DNA of 64,000 nucleotides, from NCBI GenBank assembly GCA_032622095.1, contig CP136063.1, forward strand, positions 121,602,723 through 121,666,722. Direction: 5' to 3'. The notes beneath the pieces are model-generated. The model made no database searches. It saw nothing but the letters and a program-made list of their open reading frames with translations, and was not told the DNA's origin. A program made the position numbers and the translations under genes. This DNA is from Siphonodentalium dalli (taxonomy: Eukaryota; Mollusca; Scaphopoda; Gadilida; Siphonodentaliidae). Positions 34,130 to 46,102 of this stretch are shown piece after piece; the stretch's first letter is position 1; every line of letters begins with the position of its first letter.

Positions 34130-36132
34130 TTTTTATGTTTACCCATACCATTAGTATGGTAAACATAGTGTCGTTGCCCGATTGACCACTCGTCGTCGTC
34201 CGTCTGTCTGTCTGTCTATCTGTCTGTCCGTCTGTCTGTCTGTCTGTCCGTAGACACTTTACGAGTAATGCGATAACTCAAACATTTTCTATCCAATCAA
34301 AACCAAATTTTGTATATGGTTTCTCAGCCCAAAATACAGATTTGGGTTTGATCCGAGATTTTGTTACAGAGTTATGGCCCTTTTTTCAACTTAGAATTCA
34401 CGCATTCTGCCGTAACTCAAACATTTTTTATCTGATTGGAACCAAATTTGGTATGTGAGTTTCACAGCCAAAAATACAGATCGAGTTCGAATATGGTTTG
34501 ATCCGATTTATTTTAAAGGAGTTATGACCCTTTTTTCGAAAATGAAATAAATTTAAAAAAAATCCGATGCTCTAACCGAAATATTTTTTTGTCCGATTGT
34601 GTTCATATTTGATATGTAGGTTTATGATGACACACCCCCTCACCTGTATAGTTTTTGGTATTGATTGGTTGATCAGTTTAGAAAATAATTAACCCTTGAC
34701 ACACATGCTATCCAATGCAATAAGTTGAACATATTTCTTCTGATCTGCCTCATATTTCTTACCTAGGTTTTTCTTAGCACGTTCTTCATCTGTATGGTTT
34801 TTGGTATTGTTTAATTAACCCTTTTCACTCTTATGTTTACTTAGAATTCACCCAAGCTGCTATGACTCAAAACATTTTTCATCTGATCAACACAAAATTT
34901 GGTATATGAATTTATCACCCCTAAATACAGATCGAGTTCGAATATGGGTTTGATCCGATATATTTTAACAGAGTTATGACCCTTTATAATTCAAGTAATT
35001 ACTGCTGGGAAATTTGAAGAGAACATATATCCCACAGCAATGTGTGTTATTAAAATGAGTTAATTATCACTATGACATTAGATACTACATGCTATAAAAC
35101 ATGATAGTGGTACCACTGGCTGGCTGGACTTGTTATCATAATTATGTCAAACTGTGATTGATTACTCACTCTCTGGTGGAGTTCTGCTTTCTGTGAAATA
35201 TGAAGTTAACCCCTTTGTTGAAAACAGGTTTATTACATTAGCTATATGCACACACTATATGACACCTATTCTAAAATAATAAATTGGAATAGTCCATTGT
35301 TACTTTGTAGTGTTGTTTTACAGACATTGTTCTTTACAAACACTGTTGTCTTATCTTAGACAAAAATTTATCCACACATTCCTTAGTTCCATAACATGAT
35401 GTCATTGAAAATGATTAACCCTCTCCACACATCATATGGTTTTGATGCTTTTCATTTAATCATTCTCCTATGTTATGTCCAGGTTGATGGTGATCCACTT
35501 TTGATTTGCATGGATTTGGGATTAAAATTAAACCATTCCATAGACACATATTATGCGATAGACAGATATAATATTATCCTTTCACTTTGAGCCAGGTTCA
35601 GTAAGGGTTTCAATACATCACCAATTGAATATTCATCATTAGAGGAAATGTCTTATTTTGAAATTCCCTCAATTGCATTTGGGCTCCAGGATAATATTAA
35701 TGGTGCTGGTATTCTTGAGACTGACTTATTGTATGGGGTTCTAAATCCAATGACATGCTTTTCATAGACTATTTTGTGTTTATCAGTTCATTAGTTTGGG
35801 TAAGATTAACCCCATTCTATCCGAGTTGATAACTCAAATATTTCCATTGATTATGTTTATAGTTCTTGGCATAGTTGACGATAACACACCCCTAACCTGC
35901 ATAGTGAGGGTCATTTGGTTTATTTGCTTAAAAATATTAACATCCTCCACCAATCCTGTTGACACAATGTGATAACTAAATATTTTTCACACGATCACTA
36001 TATAAAGTGAATTGTTGAAACTTTTGCACTCATGAAAAGGTTGGTGTAAGGATTTATAAAATTTATAAAAATAGCTAATCGCTATCGCCAAGGTATGGGT
36101 TAAACATCTGCCGATCGTGATCGGCCTCTCGT
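34130..36132 (+). mobile_element. Hairpin family ii element, copy B (about 2.0 kb)
   Basis: Same order as copy A: T run, hairpin at 34135-34166, a longer GTCT/GTCC tract (34198-34252), core units near 34270-34560, a third unit near 34850-34985, a 1.1 kb unique tail and the 3' hairpin GCCGATC-gt-GATCGGC followed by CTCTCG|TT. Flanks differ from those of copy A, so A and B look like separate insertions and not a tandem duplication. No coding capacity. Confidence 0.9.
34198..34252 (+). repeat. GTCT/GTCC tetranucleotide repeat
   Basis: Simple repeat between the 5' hairpin and the core units of copy B. Shorter versions lie in copies A and C and in the 19.9 kb fragment. Confidence 0.9.
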
Positions 36133-36359
36133 TCCCTAACTGTTCTGTCCGATTAAAAAGATCATAAACTACGGTAAATCAACGACCATAAAAAGCACAA
36201 TTTGTTCAAATTTTTAGTTATATTTTTATTTTTACAAAGATAAAAAATCCTTTCTCTCCCTTTCTTTTCCATTATAAATAGTACTCTAACACCAACACTC
36301 AAAAACGGATGATTAAATTGTCAAAACATGAACAGATTCACACTATCTGGCATGTGCAC
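36133..36359. other. No gene recognised
   Basis: AT-rich spacer. Confidence 0.5.
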
Positions 36360-36595
36360 AGGGCCGATGATTTGCAGCTGGTCCCCGTTTGCAGAGGTTC
36401 CCAAATATAATTTAGAGAACAAGCCACTATTATCGATTCTAGTTTCATTATACTTTAAAATACTTCTCAATTATTGACATACATGTATACACACCCATCC
36501 CCCTTTAAAACCATCTCTTTAACTTTAAGGGACCTCCGAGAATTCCTTGATTTCCGCAAACGGGCACCTGCTGCAAACTCGTCATACTAGGCCGA
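36360..36595. repeat. Foldback (MITE-like) element, about 235 bp
   Basis: 'ttgcagctggtccccgtttg' (from 36372) and the reverse complement of the 36555-36580 segment ('ttgcagcaggtgcccgtttg') differ at two positions. Weaker pairing continues on both sides. No clear target duplication. Confidence 0.65.
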
Positions 36596-38903
36596 GATTT
36601 TCATACTGCTGTCATGCACGTACGATAGTCATTTTGTTAAAAAAATATTCCATGTCTTGGTGCCATTGACTACTGTATATTCTTTTTAATCATCAGTATC
36701 TATGTTTATAGCAAGAGTAGTAATACTATTTTTGCTATGTGCCTTTCTTTACATATCGCAAATGCATTGATATATTTAAAAAAGTGAGTGATTTGACTTC
36801 ACGCCAATTGGCTTAATACAGCTGTCGATCAAACTAAAACTTGGCATGCCTTTGTCGCCAGTATGTAAACACAACCTGCACAACACAAATTCAATGTTGG
36901 ATCTGGGCTCGATTAATACAATGCATGACAATTACCTAAGACCTAATTAGTTTAAAATAATCATCGATTTTAATATGAGATGATGACTCCTCAAACTCCT
37001 ATGCAGCTTCATAGATAAGAATATACAGTTCTCATATCATTTTCTGATTAGTATATGAGAGTGAATGAGAAGTTGAAAGTAGTTTTGAATTGTACAGACT
37101 GCAGTGGACTTTAAAGTGCCAGTCCTCTCAGTCTATAATCTGGTGAGCGTCTCAGTAGTCATTGACTGTCTTGTTATTTTACCTATGCAGTAGTTGGGAT
37201 TTTCATGGTAGATGTTGGTAATTTCACTCTTTCAAATGTCAATACAAGAATCCTCTCTCCACCCGTAATGTGTTACCCACAAGTTTCATGTGGTCTATAA
37301 TTTGGATTTACATTTATGTAAACATAAATTATAAACATTATCAAATAATTACAGCTTTCAATCTACCCAGACTCAACATTGATATACTTCATGATTTAAT
37401 AATCACAATTTAAGATAAGATCAACTGGCTGTTCAATAGGGGACAAACTTGGCTAGGGGAACCGGGCCGTTGAGGGAATCCCATGCCGGTATAGCGGAAA
37501 CCCTGAACTAGCTTGGTTCACTATATGTTATGCAGAGTCCTCATTAGAATAATATAAGAATAGATATGTATAAGATAGCATATTGAAGTCTATCTAGGAT
37601 GTCTTATTAGGTTCTGCTGGCTGACATGGCATTATGCGGATCAGGTAGTAGTACAGAGCCCCTCATATGCAATTATACCTCCGTTGTTAATACATGTCAG
37701 ACCATTGATTTGTCTCATTACGGCTAACTCTCCCAGCTTGATTGTCTTGATACTAGTACAAACCATACATGTATACATCTGTGATAATGATGTGTCTTAT
37801 TTATTATGCTGATGATTTCAAGAAACAATTATCAGATGTGCCATGTTTAAATAGTTTAAACATATTTTATTGTATCATTTATGTACAAATGGGATTGGGG
37901 CACAAGTTATACAACTTAGATAGCCCCTCTCCCCATATAATTACACACGTTAATTATAATAACCTTACACACGTTATTATAATAACAATATGTGCCATGT
38001 TGATATAAACCCTTACCCTAAAAAAATTTAACTTATTTTAAGGAAAAAAACTCACCCTTTGAAAATACTAGATAAATGGATCTCGTAGATTTGGATTTAC
38101 ATTAGGTTCAGAGATAGGAGATTTAACACTCCTACACCCACCCTATCAATGCTATGAATTCATGTTTGGTACTTGCATATAGATTCCTATATTACATGTA
38201 ATAATTTTGATATATTCTTCAACAGTTGGAGATCTTGAAGTACCAGTTTATCTTTTTATTGCCATCAGAGCACAATCCCATTGTTACAATTGTTCCCCGT
38301 GGGCGTGTGCAATGTTGGTCAGCGCACGGGTTGTGTGTCATGGTGAACACGCTCAATGGAGATTTCATGTAATAATCCCATTGTATTCAAATCAATTGTG
38401 CTATAAGTCGATCAGAGCATGAGAATAGTTCTTTACCAGAATCCGACATGTTACTTCTCACGGATTCGCCGTTAGTCTCCCGTTTTCACCATGCATCACA
38501 CGGTGTCACGGCGACACCTCCTAATCTCACGGTTTGAAAACAATCTTCTGAAACAAACAAATAATTAAAAAGTTACTTTCGTTTTTGTTGTACTGTAAAA
38601 CGGTAAGCGAAAATATGCGAGATTACCTGGGTGCGATTGTTTAGCGTCCGGTGAAGACATTGCTGTTAACGCAATAATACAGCGATAGCTCTAATAGAGT
38701 AGCTGCCAATGTGCTGCGGGTAATTAGTCTGGAAATAAATGGTTTGTCACCCACATGTTTTAATAAACAAAGGAGGAATGAGATGAGCAACCACACGTTA
38801 TATAACTAATATTAATTATGCCAGATTGTTTTCATATTGTTTTCATATTGGATTACAAACGAGCTTTATGCATGACCCCTATATATGGTCATTATATATA
38901 TAC
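36596..38903. other. No gene recognised
   Basis: About 2.3 kb of AT-rich DNA. ORFs at 37769 and 38207 have no recognisable domain. Confidence 0.5.
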
Positions 38904-40667
38904 TAGTGATGAGCCGATTGTCAAATAGAGCCGTGCGCCGATTGCCGATTATTTGAGATCACAATCGGGCCGATTCAGGTGCCGATTCCGATTATTTCAA
39001 TAATGTATAGCAGAATATGTTGTATGTGTTATATAATACTTAGAATTAGAAGCTAGCAACAAACGTAGTAATATGCCAGTACACTGTATACATATGTATA
39101 TGTTTGGGTAAGTAGATAGGTGGGTATGGGCAGACTAGTGATCGAATACAGGCAACATACCCATGTATTCTAGGCTATTCCACAACAAATTTTTTGAAAG
39201 TTTGATGTAGCCACGTGCATGACGACATGGTCCATGGTCCGTTTTTGATAACAATTCATCAAACGGCATTTTTCTTTGATCCCAATTCAAAGACATCAAG
39301 TCAAAGGAAATGAGCCGACTGAACTAGTTGCAAGTTACACCATGTTCATGTCAATTTCACAGACACGATTCGATTTCGGCGTGGTCATCATAATAATCAT
39401 TTGTGGTGACATATACGTGACGTCACACGAGGCTGACTGGATGGAATGACATTGTCTTCAACTATTTAAAGTCACGTGACATGCACTTTCGGTTTCTATA
39501 GTAGTGTTTATACCTGTTACGCTGTATGTACTATATAGATAGCTTTGTTGTACTGCGTATGCCAGTCGACATAAATTTCAACTCAGTATATCTGAGTCGA
39601 ACAGGACTGGCCGGTATTCTATTTCCAGACTTGGGGATACACCAGGGAATTCCTTGTTTTTATTGGAAGCGGTACCAGAAAGCGCTGGCCCCGATTGGCT
39701 AACCGATAACAGCTGCGCGTGTCTCCCGTAAAAATAGCTCAGGTGTCGTCTGTATACGGCGAATTGCAATAGTCGTTTAACTCGGTCATGTGGCACTGAT
39801 TTAAAGTTAGTTTTAATAGTCGTCATTGATTTTGACCAGCTGCTTTATTAAAGAAAAACACTTTGACAAATGGCATGATTCTGATCGGCGGCGAAATAAC
39901 CGATGCCTCTATTCAGTGTTCTGTACTAGTAAATCTCTGCCTCTCGTAACGTTCCAATACAACCGCATAAATTATTCCTTATTTGGAATGTCTGTGACAT
40001 CAGTATGAGCGTCACGAAATTGGGGGAAAGGCCCATTGTCCTGGAAATGGGTTTCTACATGAATTCGTGTCGACGTAATATTATAATTATTACGGAGATG
40101 TTTACGTCGACTGTGCGTATGCATACATTTTGATTTTTTATAGTTTGACATACATAAATCAAAATGTCTACATGTTGACGAACAATAAAGTTACCTATGG
40201 GGCGTACATGAGTCCCATGACATGTACGTTGTGTACATCACAATGCTAAAGAAATCAATCGACTGAAACGACTGTTCCGGTATGCCAATAATTAATGAAT
40301 TATTATGCGCAATCACGGCGTCATGCTCGCTGCCTCACTCTAACTCAAAGTGGTCACGTGCTTCCCGGCGACCCCACTAATATATTGTTCACACATAGAC
40401 CCAGGTACGGCCGGGGTATTGCAGAGGGCATGCATGTATATCATCAAGTTTGTGTTTGGTATCACTTTCAGTTCCCCCATGTTTACTGGTCATTTATTCA
40501 ACAAAAACATCGTCATATTTAAAACAGTTTATTAAAGAAAAACAAGCACTCATTTATTATTTAGACAATCGGAAAATCCCGATGTTCAAACCCGAGTACC
40601 GATTGTCATCCGATGGGCCACAATCGGCCGATTCCGATTGTCGTTCCCGATTATCGGCTCATCACTA
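38904..40667. mobile_element. 1.76 kb inverted-repeat element, probably hAT
   Basis: Ends are TAGTGATGAGCCGAT at 38904 and its reverse complement ending at 40667, fitting YARNG. Both ends carry clusters of 'ccgatt' and 'aatcgg' (38935-39000 and 40560-40655), likely subterminal binding repeats. The 8-bp flanks ATATATAC and CAGAATAC share only the last four bases, so the target duplication is decayed or the insertion is old. ORFs inside (39578 minus, 40295-40737) do not resemble a transposase. Confidence 0.75.
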
Positions 40668-40960
40668 CAGAATACATATCATCTTCCACTCGATTGATTC
40701 TGATAAAAGAACTGGGAAATTGGTGAATATCAGCTAGGTCATGTGACCCAGGCAAGGCCGTACTGCATTCAAAACTATTGAATTGATCTTTGCCGACGAC
40801 TCAGTGCACATGTTTCACTATTAAATGTCGGAGCATCAAAGACTACGGTCATTCATCTTTGATATTAACCGTTTGTCGACAGTAATCAGTTATCAACCAG
40901 ATATCCCTTCATCACTAAAGTAAACAATAACTTGGGTGTATCCAGGAGTCAGCTCTGTCT
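40668..40960. other. No gene recognised
   Basis: AT-rich spacer between two mobile elements. Confidence 0.5.
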
Positions 40961-40964
40961 TATT

Positions 40965-41830
40965 ATACCCCCACTCTCGAAGAGAATAGGGGGTATACTG
41001 GATTGACCTCATCCGTCATTCCGTCCATTGGACATCTTTTTCCATCAGTTTTTCTGTCTGTCCCTCTGTCCGTCCCTCCGGCAGTTATCTCGAACACCAG
41101 TTGTCAGATCTGAATGAAATTTGGTATGGATGTTCACTACTATGAGCACATTTAACAGAGTGTTCAATATTTTTTTTCCTGATTTTCCATTTTAGAGTTA
41201 TTCATGACTTTGTTTATCTGGAAATGTTGGGGTTTTTGTCCGTCGAGCAGATATCTCCACCACCGTTTGTCGAATCTCGATGAAATTCAGAATGGAGGGC
41301 ATTCAACAGTTTTCAATTATTTTTTCTGGTTATTCATTCTAGAGTTATTCATCTTTGTTTATGTGGAATTGTTGGTTTTTTTTGGTTTGTCTGAGCAGAT
41401 ATCTCCACCACGAGTTGACGAATCTCAATGAAATTCGGAATGGATGTTCCGAGCAGATATCTCCACTACCAGTTGATGAATCTCATTGAAATTTGAAATG
41501 GATGTTCACTATTATGAGGCAATCAATTGAGTGTTCAATCGTTTTATTGAGTGTTCAAACTATTTTTTTTCCAGGTTTTTTATTCTAGAGTTATTCAAAT
41601 TTGTAGATTTGGAAGTGTTGGTTTTTTGAACATATTTCTATCAATGAAATTTGGTATGGGTGTTCACTATTATGATGGCAATCAATTGAGTGTTCAATCG
41701 TTTTGTTCATGTTTTCCATTCTACAGTTATTTATCTTTGTTTATATGAAAATGGTGGGATTTTTTTCCCCATCCTTTGTCGGTTCGAATTGCCACTGGGG
41801 GATGCCAGTACGGTGCAATCTTTTGTTAGT
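40965..41830 (+). mobile_element. Hairpin family iii element with tandem core
   Basis: The left hairpin at 40965-40996 has outer arms ATACCCCC and GGGGGTAT, an inner stem CTCTC/GAGAG and a GAA loop. It is followed by 'actggattgacctc', 'gtccgtccctccgg' and four to five degenerate core units built around 'tctgaatgaaatttggtatg', 'gatgttcactactatgag' and 'agagttattcat'. The tail is 'actgggggatgccagtacgg' and 'tgcaatctt'. Relatives are at 59520-59735 and 61675-62170. No coding capacity. Confidence 0.8.
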
Positions 41831-42669
41831 ATGAGGTCATGACATTGGAATTTAAAATCCAAGATTGTGCCTTGAGTTTCAACTACAGACTAATGTTGCG
41901 ACCTAAATAAACACTGTTTAGAGTGCAATGGGTCTTCTCACTAATGCTTTCATCTTCTTAGCAATAGGTGTTTTTAATACAAGGATGTGGCAAAGTGAAA
42001 ATTTTCACGACATTGACTTTAATGTCAATACTAAAACATTTGTACATTTTGCAGCCAAAAATTAAGTCTTATTCACGAATTAGAAATAATAGCTTTCAAC
42101 AGACAACAACACATGAACTTGAATACTTTTGAACAGACTGCATTATTATTATTGTAAAAAATGTACTAAAATGCTCTTGAACAGACTGCATCAAATGCGC
42201 TCGGATAGTGAACAGAGAGAGAGAGAGTGCCCTGTATTCATAACTCTGTTATAAAGCAAACATTGGCATAAGATATTGCAATCCGTTTCATTCAAACCAC
42301 ACATCAATATCTTCTCGGGGAGCATTAATGACTTTCTTCATTCTTCTCAGTTATAAGCGATAAGAAAACATTTTACAAAAGAAAGATCACCCTAATGAAT
42401 TCAATCACTGCGAACGTTTGTTGCCATCGCCACTATTAAAATGCCATATAATGGAGTGCCATATGAACTTGTAAAAAATTCTCCACATAAGATGTTAGCA
42501 CTTTGACCATTCCTCATTAAATTACGTATCGATTTCTTCTTAAAAACGGATGCTTTTTATCTCATGGGAAGGTGAGTGCTTTTAAGATTTATGATGACTT
42601 TTTTTTTGTGTCAGTACAGTTTGTGTAAACTACAAAATTTGTACTGTTTTATCCATCAATATTGGCTTA
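41831..42669. other. No gene recognised
   Basis: AT-rich, with a short GA run near 42218-42228. No element ends or motif-bearing ORF. Confidence 0.5.
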
Positions 42670-43480
42670 TCATAAAGGTACCAAATGTAATGTAGGCAGA
42701 CAGGGTGAGATGTCCAGGCCATCTACATGGACAAAATGCTATTACAATTTTATTGCTTATATTGCTTATATAGTCATGAAACGGCAAGAAATTAACTTCT
42801 TCCAAGATAAAGATGTTGAGTCAGGGTTTGGGGTTGAGGAGAATGTCCAGGACAAGATATCTTCTGCCCCCACCTCCCCCCCCCCCCCCATGCAGCACCT
42901 ACATGAAAAAAAAAATCCTCTTATGGTTTTATTGTTTATTTTACTTATATAGTCATGAAACGGCAAGAAATTAACTTCTTCCAGGATAAAGTTGTTGAGT
43001 CAGGCTTTTGGGTTGGGGAGAATGTCCACGACAGGATATCTTCAACACCCCCCCCCCACCCCCACCCAGCATCTACATGAAAAAAAATCCTCTTATGGTT
43101 TTATTGCTTATTTTGTTTTATATAGTCATGAAACGGTGAGAAATTAACTTCTTCCAAGAAAAACTTGTTTGATATATAAAGCAAAATAAGCAATAAAACC
43201 ATAAGATGAATATTTTTTTGTTATGTAGGTGCTAGGTGGGGGAGATATCCTGGCCTGGACACCCCCCGCCCCCCCCCCCCCACACATCCTCCACTCCAAA
43301 CTTTAACCCGAAACAACTTTTTCTCGGAAATTAATTTCTCGCCATTCATAACTATATAAAGCAAAATATTAAAGCAATGAAACCATATTAAAGTCATTTC
43401 CCCCCACCCCAAACCCCTGACTCAAACAAATTTTTCTCGAAAGTAGTTAATTTCTCGCTGTTTCATGTCTATATAAAGAA
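42670..43480. repeat. Cluster of about 175-bp repeats, three forward then two reversed
   Basis: 'tagtcatgaaacgg' recurs at 42771, 42950 and 43123 (179 and 173 bp apart). Each is followed by 'aagaaattaacttcttcca' or a variant and then, in the full units, 'gagaatgtcc(a)', 'ggatatctt', a C-rich run and 'catctacatgaaaaaaa'. From about 43150 to 43480 the same words appear reversed ('ttaatttctcgccattcata', 'gttaatttctcgctgtttca'). Opposing C-rich and G-rich stretches make a potential large hairpin. The ORFs here are by-products. Confidence 0.85.
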
Positions 43481-43494
43481 ATAAAAGTGTTATA

Positions 43495-43770
43495 AAGATG
43501 GTTTGTTCTGTCCATCCGTTTGTCCGTACGTCCGTCCGTCCGTACAAACATTTTGCATTATTGTTCAGCAACCGATGGGCAGATTTAGCTGATATTTGGT
43601 ATGGTGATAGAGCAGCATGGGGGAACAGCTACATGCATAGCACGGGTTTCGTCCACCCCATTTTCACCAGAGTTATGGCCCTTTTTTTACTTAGAAAATT
43701 CAATTTTGTCCATCCGTACAAACATTTTGCATTATTGTTCACCAACTGCTGGGCAGATTTTTTACACACA
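43495..43770 (+). repeat. Core-repeat remnant with GTCC tract
   Basis: 'gtccgtacgtccgtccgtc' is followed by 'acaaacattttgcattattg', 'gatatttggtatggtgatag' and 'caccagagttatggccc'. The 'gtccatccgtacaaacattt' head then repeats at about 43707. Related to the other core families. No hairpin found. Confidence 0.75.
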
Positions 43771-44073
43771 CATTGCTATCTTACGGTTGATTACGTTTAA
43801 TACTCCGGCATGTGTGGTAATTTCAACCAAATGCATAAGAGCGAACCGATAGCTTGCTTGACATAAATGACATACATGAAAACCCAACCAGTTATCAACC
43901 GGTTTTGTATTGAGTAGATAGCTATAACTACCATGGAAACCAAACAGAAACAATTAGTTGATAATAAATAATATTGATTGTTGGTGTGCATTCTCATATA
44001 TATGCGAGTCTCCCATAGTGAGCCTTGCATATTTAAGAGAATATAGTCCAGGAGATATTGGTCGACCTCTGCA

Positions 44074-44099
44074 CCCCCCCCCCCCCCCCCCCCCCCCCC
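44074..44099 (+). repeat. Poly-C tract, 26 C
   Basis: Uninterrupted C run. The minus-strand glycine-rich ORF here results from it. Confidence 0.95.
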
Positions 44100-44299
44100 A
44101 GGACTGAACTTCACCCCACTAATTTTCCTTTCTTAATGTCTCCTCTAATTTTTTTCGGTTGTTAACAAGAATATGTATTTGCACCAGGTCTCTTTGGTTG
44201 CCCGTTCTAGTAAAGATGTTATCACATGCGGTCCTTGTTTTCCGCTCGATTCGTTATGCTAATATACAACCCTTACAAATTAACCAAAAATCCGACACC

Positions 44300-44970
44300 A
44301 AAATCCAAAATGGCGGCCAAGATGGCCACCGAAATGTGAAATATTGCTATTTTTTTACATTTCTCACCACATTTCGTTTGTCTCTGTGGAAAAACGTGGA
44401 CATCTTGGCATGATGTTTTACATTTTATCGTATAGAAGAGTTATTTATGAACACAATGGGACCATAATATACATTCCTTGTTGGATATTTTTGGCTGATA
44501 TCACGATTTCCCAAATGCGCGTATAATCCGATCAAAGCCGAAACGACGCTAATAACGCAATGTCTGTTTCGATCAATGCGTGTTATTTGCTATTATAACT
44601 CACCCCATGAATATATATGTGCACGAGATACCCGGGCTGGATTCCTCTTTTACCTGAGTTGGGGAGTATTCATCCAAATTCAAGATGGCGGCCAAAATGG
44701 CCACCAGAAATAGAAAAATCGCTCGAAAAATTGTTGATTTTAATATAAATGAGCGTTATTGTCAAGACAACTCCACACCTGCTTACTTACTATTGTGAGT
44801 TGGGAACACTGAGTCAAAGAACTGTCCTTATATCACATCCAAATAAAAGTGCCCAAATCTAAAAAGTTGGAAATATTGAGGTGAAGTGACGACCTTACAT
44901 CTCATGCAAGATATGGTTTTCCTAATCGAAGATGGCGGCCAAAATGTCGACCCGAAATTTGAAAACACGC
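44300..44970 (+). repeat. Dispersed 'aagatggcggccaaaatgg' repeats
   Basis: 'atggcggccaagatggccac' near 44312, 'caagatggcggccaaaatgg' near 44682 and 'gaagatggcggccaaaatg' near 44930, each followed by 'aaat(g/a)' text and a poor AT-rich unit of 250-380 bp. Weaker relatives are near 48361 and 48712. Old long-period repeat of unknown type. Confidence 0.5.
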
Positions 44971-45243
44971 CTACATTCCTTTACTTTCTTACGATTGGCG
45001 TTATTGTTTCGCGAATTCTGCCCACCATTACATGTTGATATGGAATATTGATATGAAGTATTTATTTGAGATTGGCAATGGGAGGAACCGTGCTGAGAAC
45101 TCCCGATAGACGTCGCCACCACGCGATGTGTTATAGAATTTCTGGGTCAGCTTTGTTTACGTTGTGTTACTACTGTTGGCGCATACAAATCAATATAACA
45201 CGAGTGACAATTATCGATCGATTGGACCATTGTGAGAACTGCA

Positions 45244-45466
45244 ATGCCAACAAATTGTTGTGGACCGCTTTGTGGAAAACGTAATAGTTGGGACATCGAT
45301 TCCCGAAAGATCAGAATTGGGAGAAAAATGGATTTTTTGCGGTGAAATGGATTTGCTGAATTCCATCAAACAATTATTCGACACCTGAAAGTCAGTTGGA
45401 AAATCAGTTGTTTGTCGTGATCATTTCCTACCATCTGACTACAGACAGACATTGACGGGTGAATAA
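45244..45466 (+). pseudogene. THAP-domain pseudogene (zinc-dependent DNA-binding domain)
   Basis: From ATG at 45244 the frame reads MPTNCCGPLCGKRNSWD ... SRKIRIG and stops at 45341. The start is that of a THAP domain: M-P, then two zinc-binding cysteines in a short C-x(n)-C spacing. In the next frame, 45392-45463 reads KSVVCRDHFLPSDYRQTLTG. This contains the C-x2-H pair and the 'HF.psDy' end of the same domain. The two halves are joined by a one-base frame change, with a TGA (near 45386) between. Spacing fits one domain of about 75-90 residues. THAP domains occur in host regulators and in P-element transposases. Nothing of a P transposase catalytic region was recognised downstream. Confidence 0.7.
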
Positions 45467-45985
45467 AAGAACACATCATTCAAATATAATGTTATATGAA
45501 TATTACTATCATTGATTGTGATTAATGTCGCGAGCGTGGACATTAAATAATCTCGCCTGCATTCGTGGTACGAATATCGGAAAAGTTAGTCTGACAGAAC
45601 TGTATTAATATTGTTTCCACATCCGCTTGTTGTTCTGACCATGAAAATTAAATTTAACCCCACGATCAGAAAATAAGATCTATTTGTGGTAATAATATAT
45701 AGTATAATATGATTATGGGGTTATTTTTGTGGACAATGTGGACAGAACTTTCAACATCTGTGATTGTTACTTGACCTGTTGAATCAAGTGTACACATAAA
45801 TTATATGTCCGCTGCGTATACTTATGTTTATGCATGCACATTATAGTGCATAATATATATGTTCCGGACTGCTAGCCATAAATATCAAATGATGATCGTG
45901 TTAATATGTTGTTATAAAATATTATCTAACTGAGTGCCTGGGGCCAGGCTTGGGTGTGATAACTCTTCACAGCTATTGTTTATTT

Positions 45986-46102
45986 AAGTGACTACCATCG
46001 GTCCCCAGGACAAAATTTACCACACTCCCAGTAATACTTAATCCTATAGGATTAAGTATTATTGGGGTGGGGTAAATTTTTTTCTGGGGATCTGTGGTGA
46101 CT
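45986..46102. repeat. Near-perfect 89-bp palindrome with weaker outer arms
   Basis: Around the centre 'taatcctataggatta', arms of about 44 bases pair with few mismatches out to 'tcccca' (46002) and 'tgggga' (46090). Looser pairing continues to about 45988 and 46100 ('agtgactacca'/'tggtgact'). There is almost no loop, so it is a strong cruciform or foldback candidate. Confidence 0.9.

Noticed and set aside
43797-44114. 105-codon minus ORF starting with a poly-glycine stretch
   Set aside because: The glycines are the translated 26-C tract. No domain follows.
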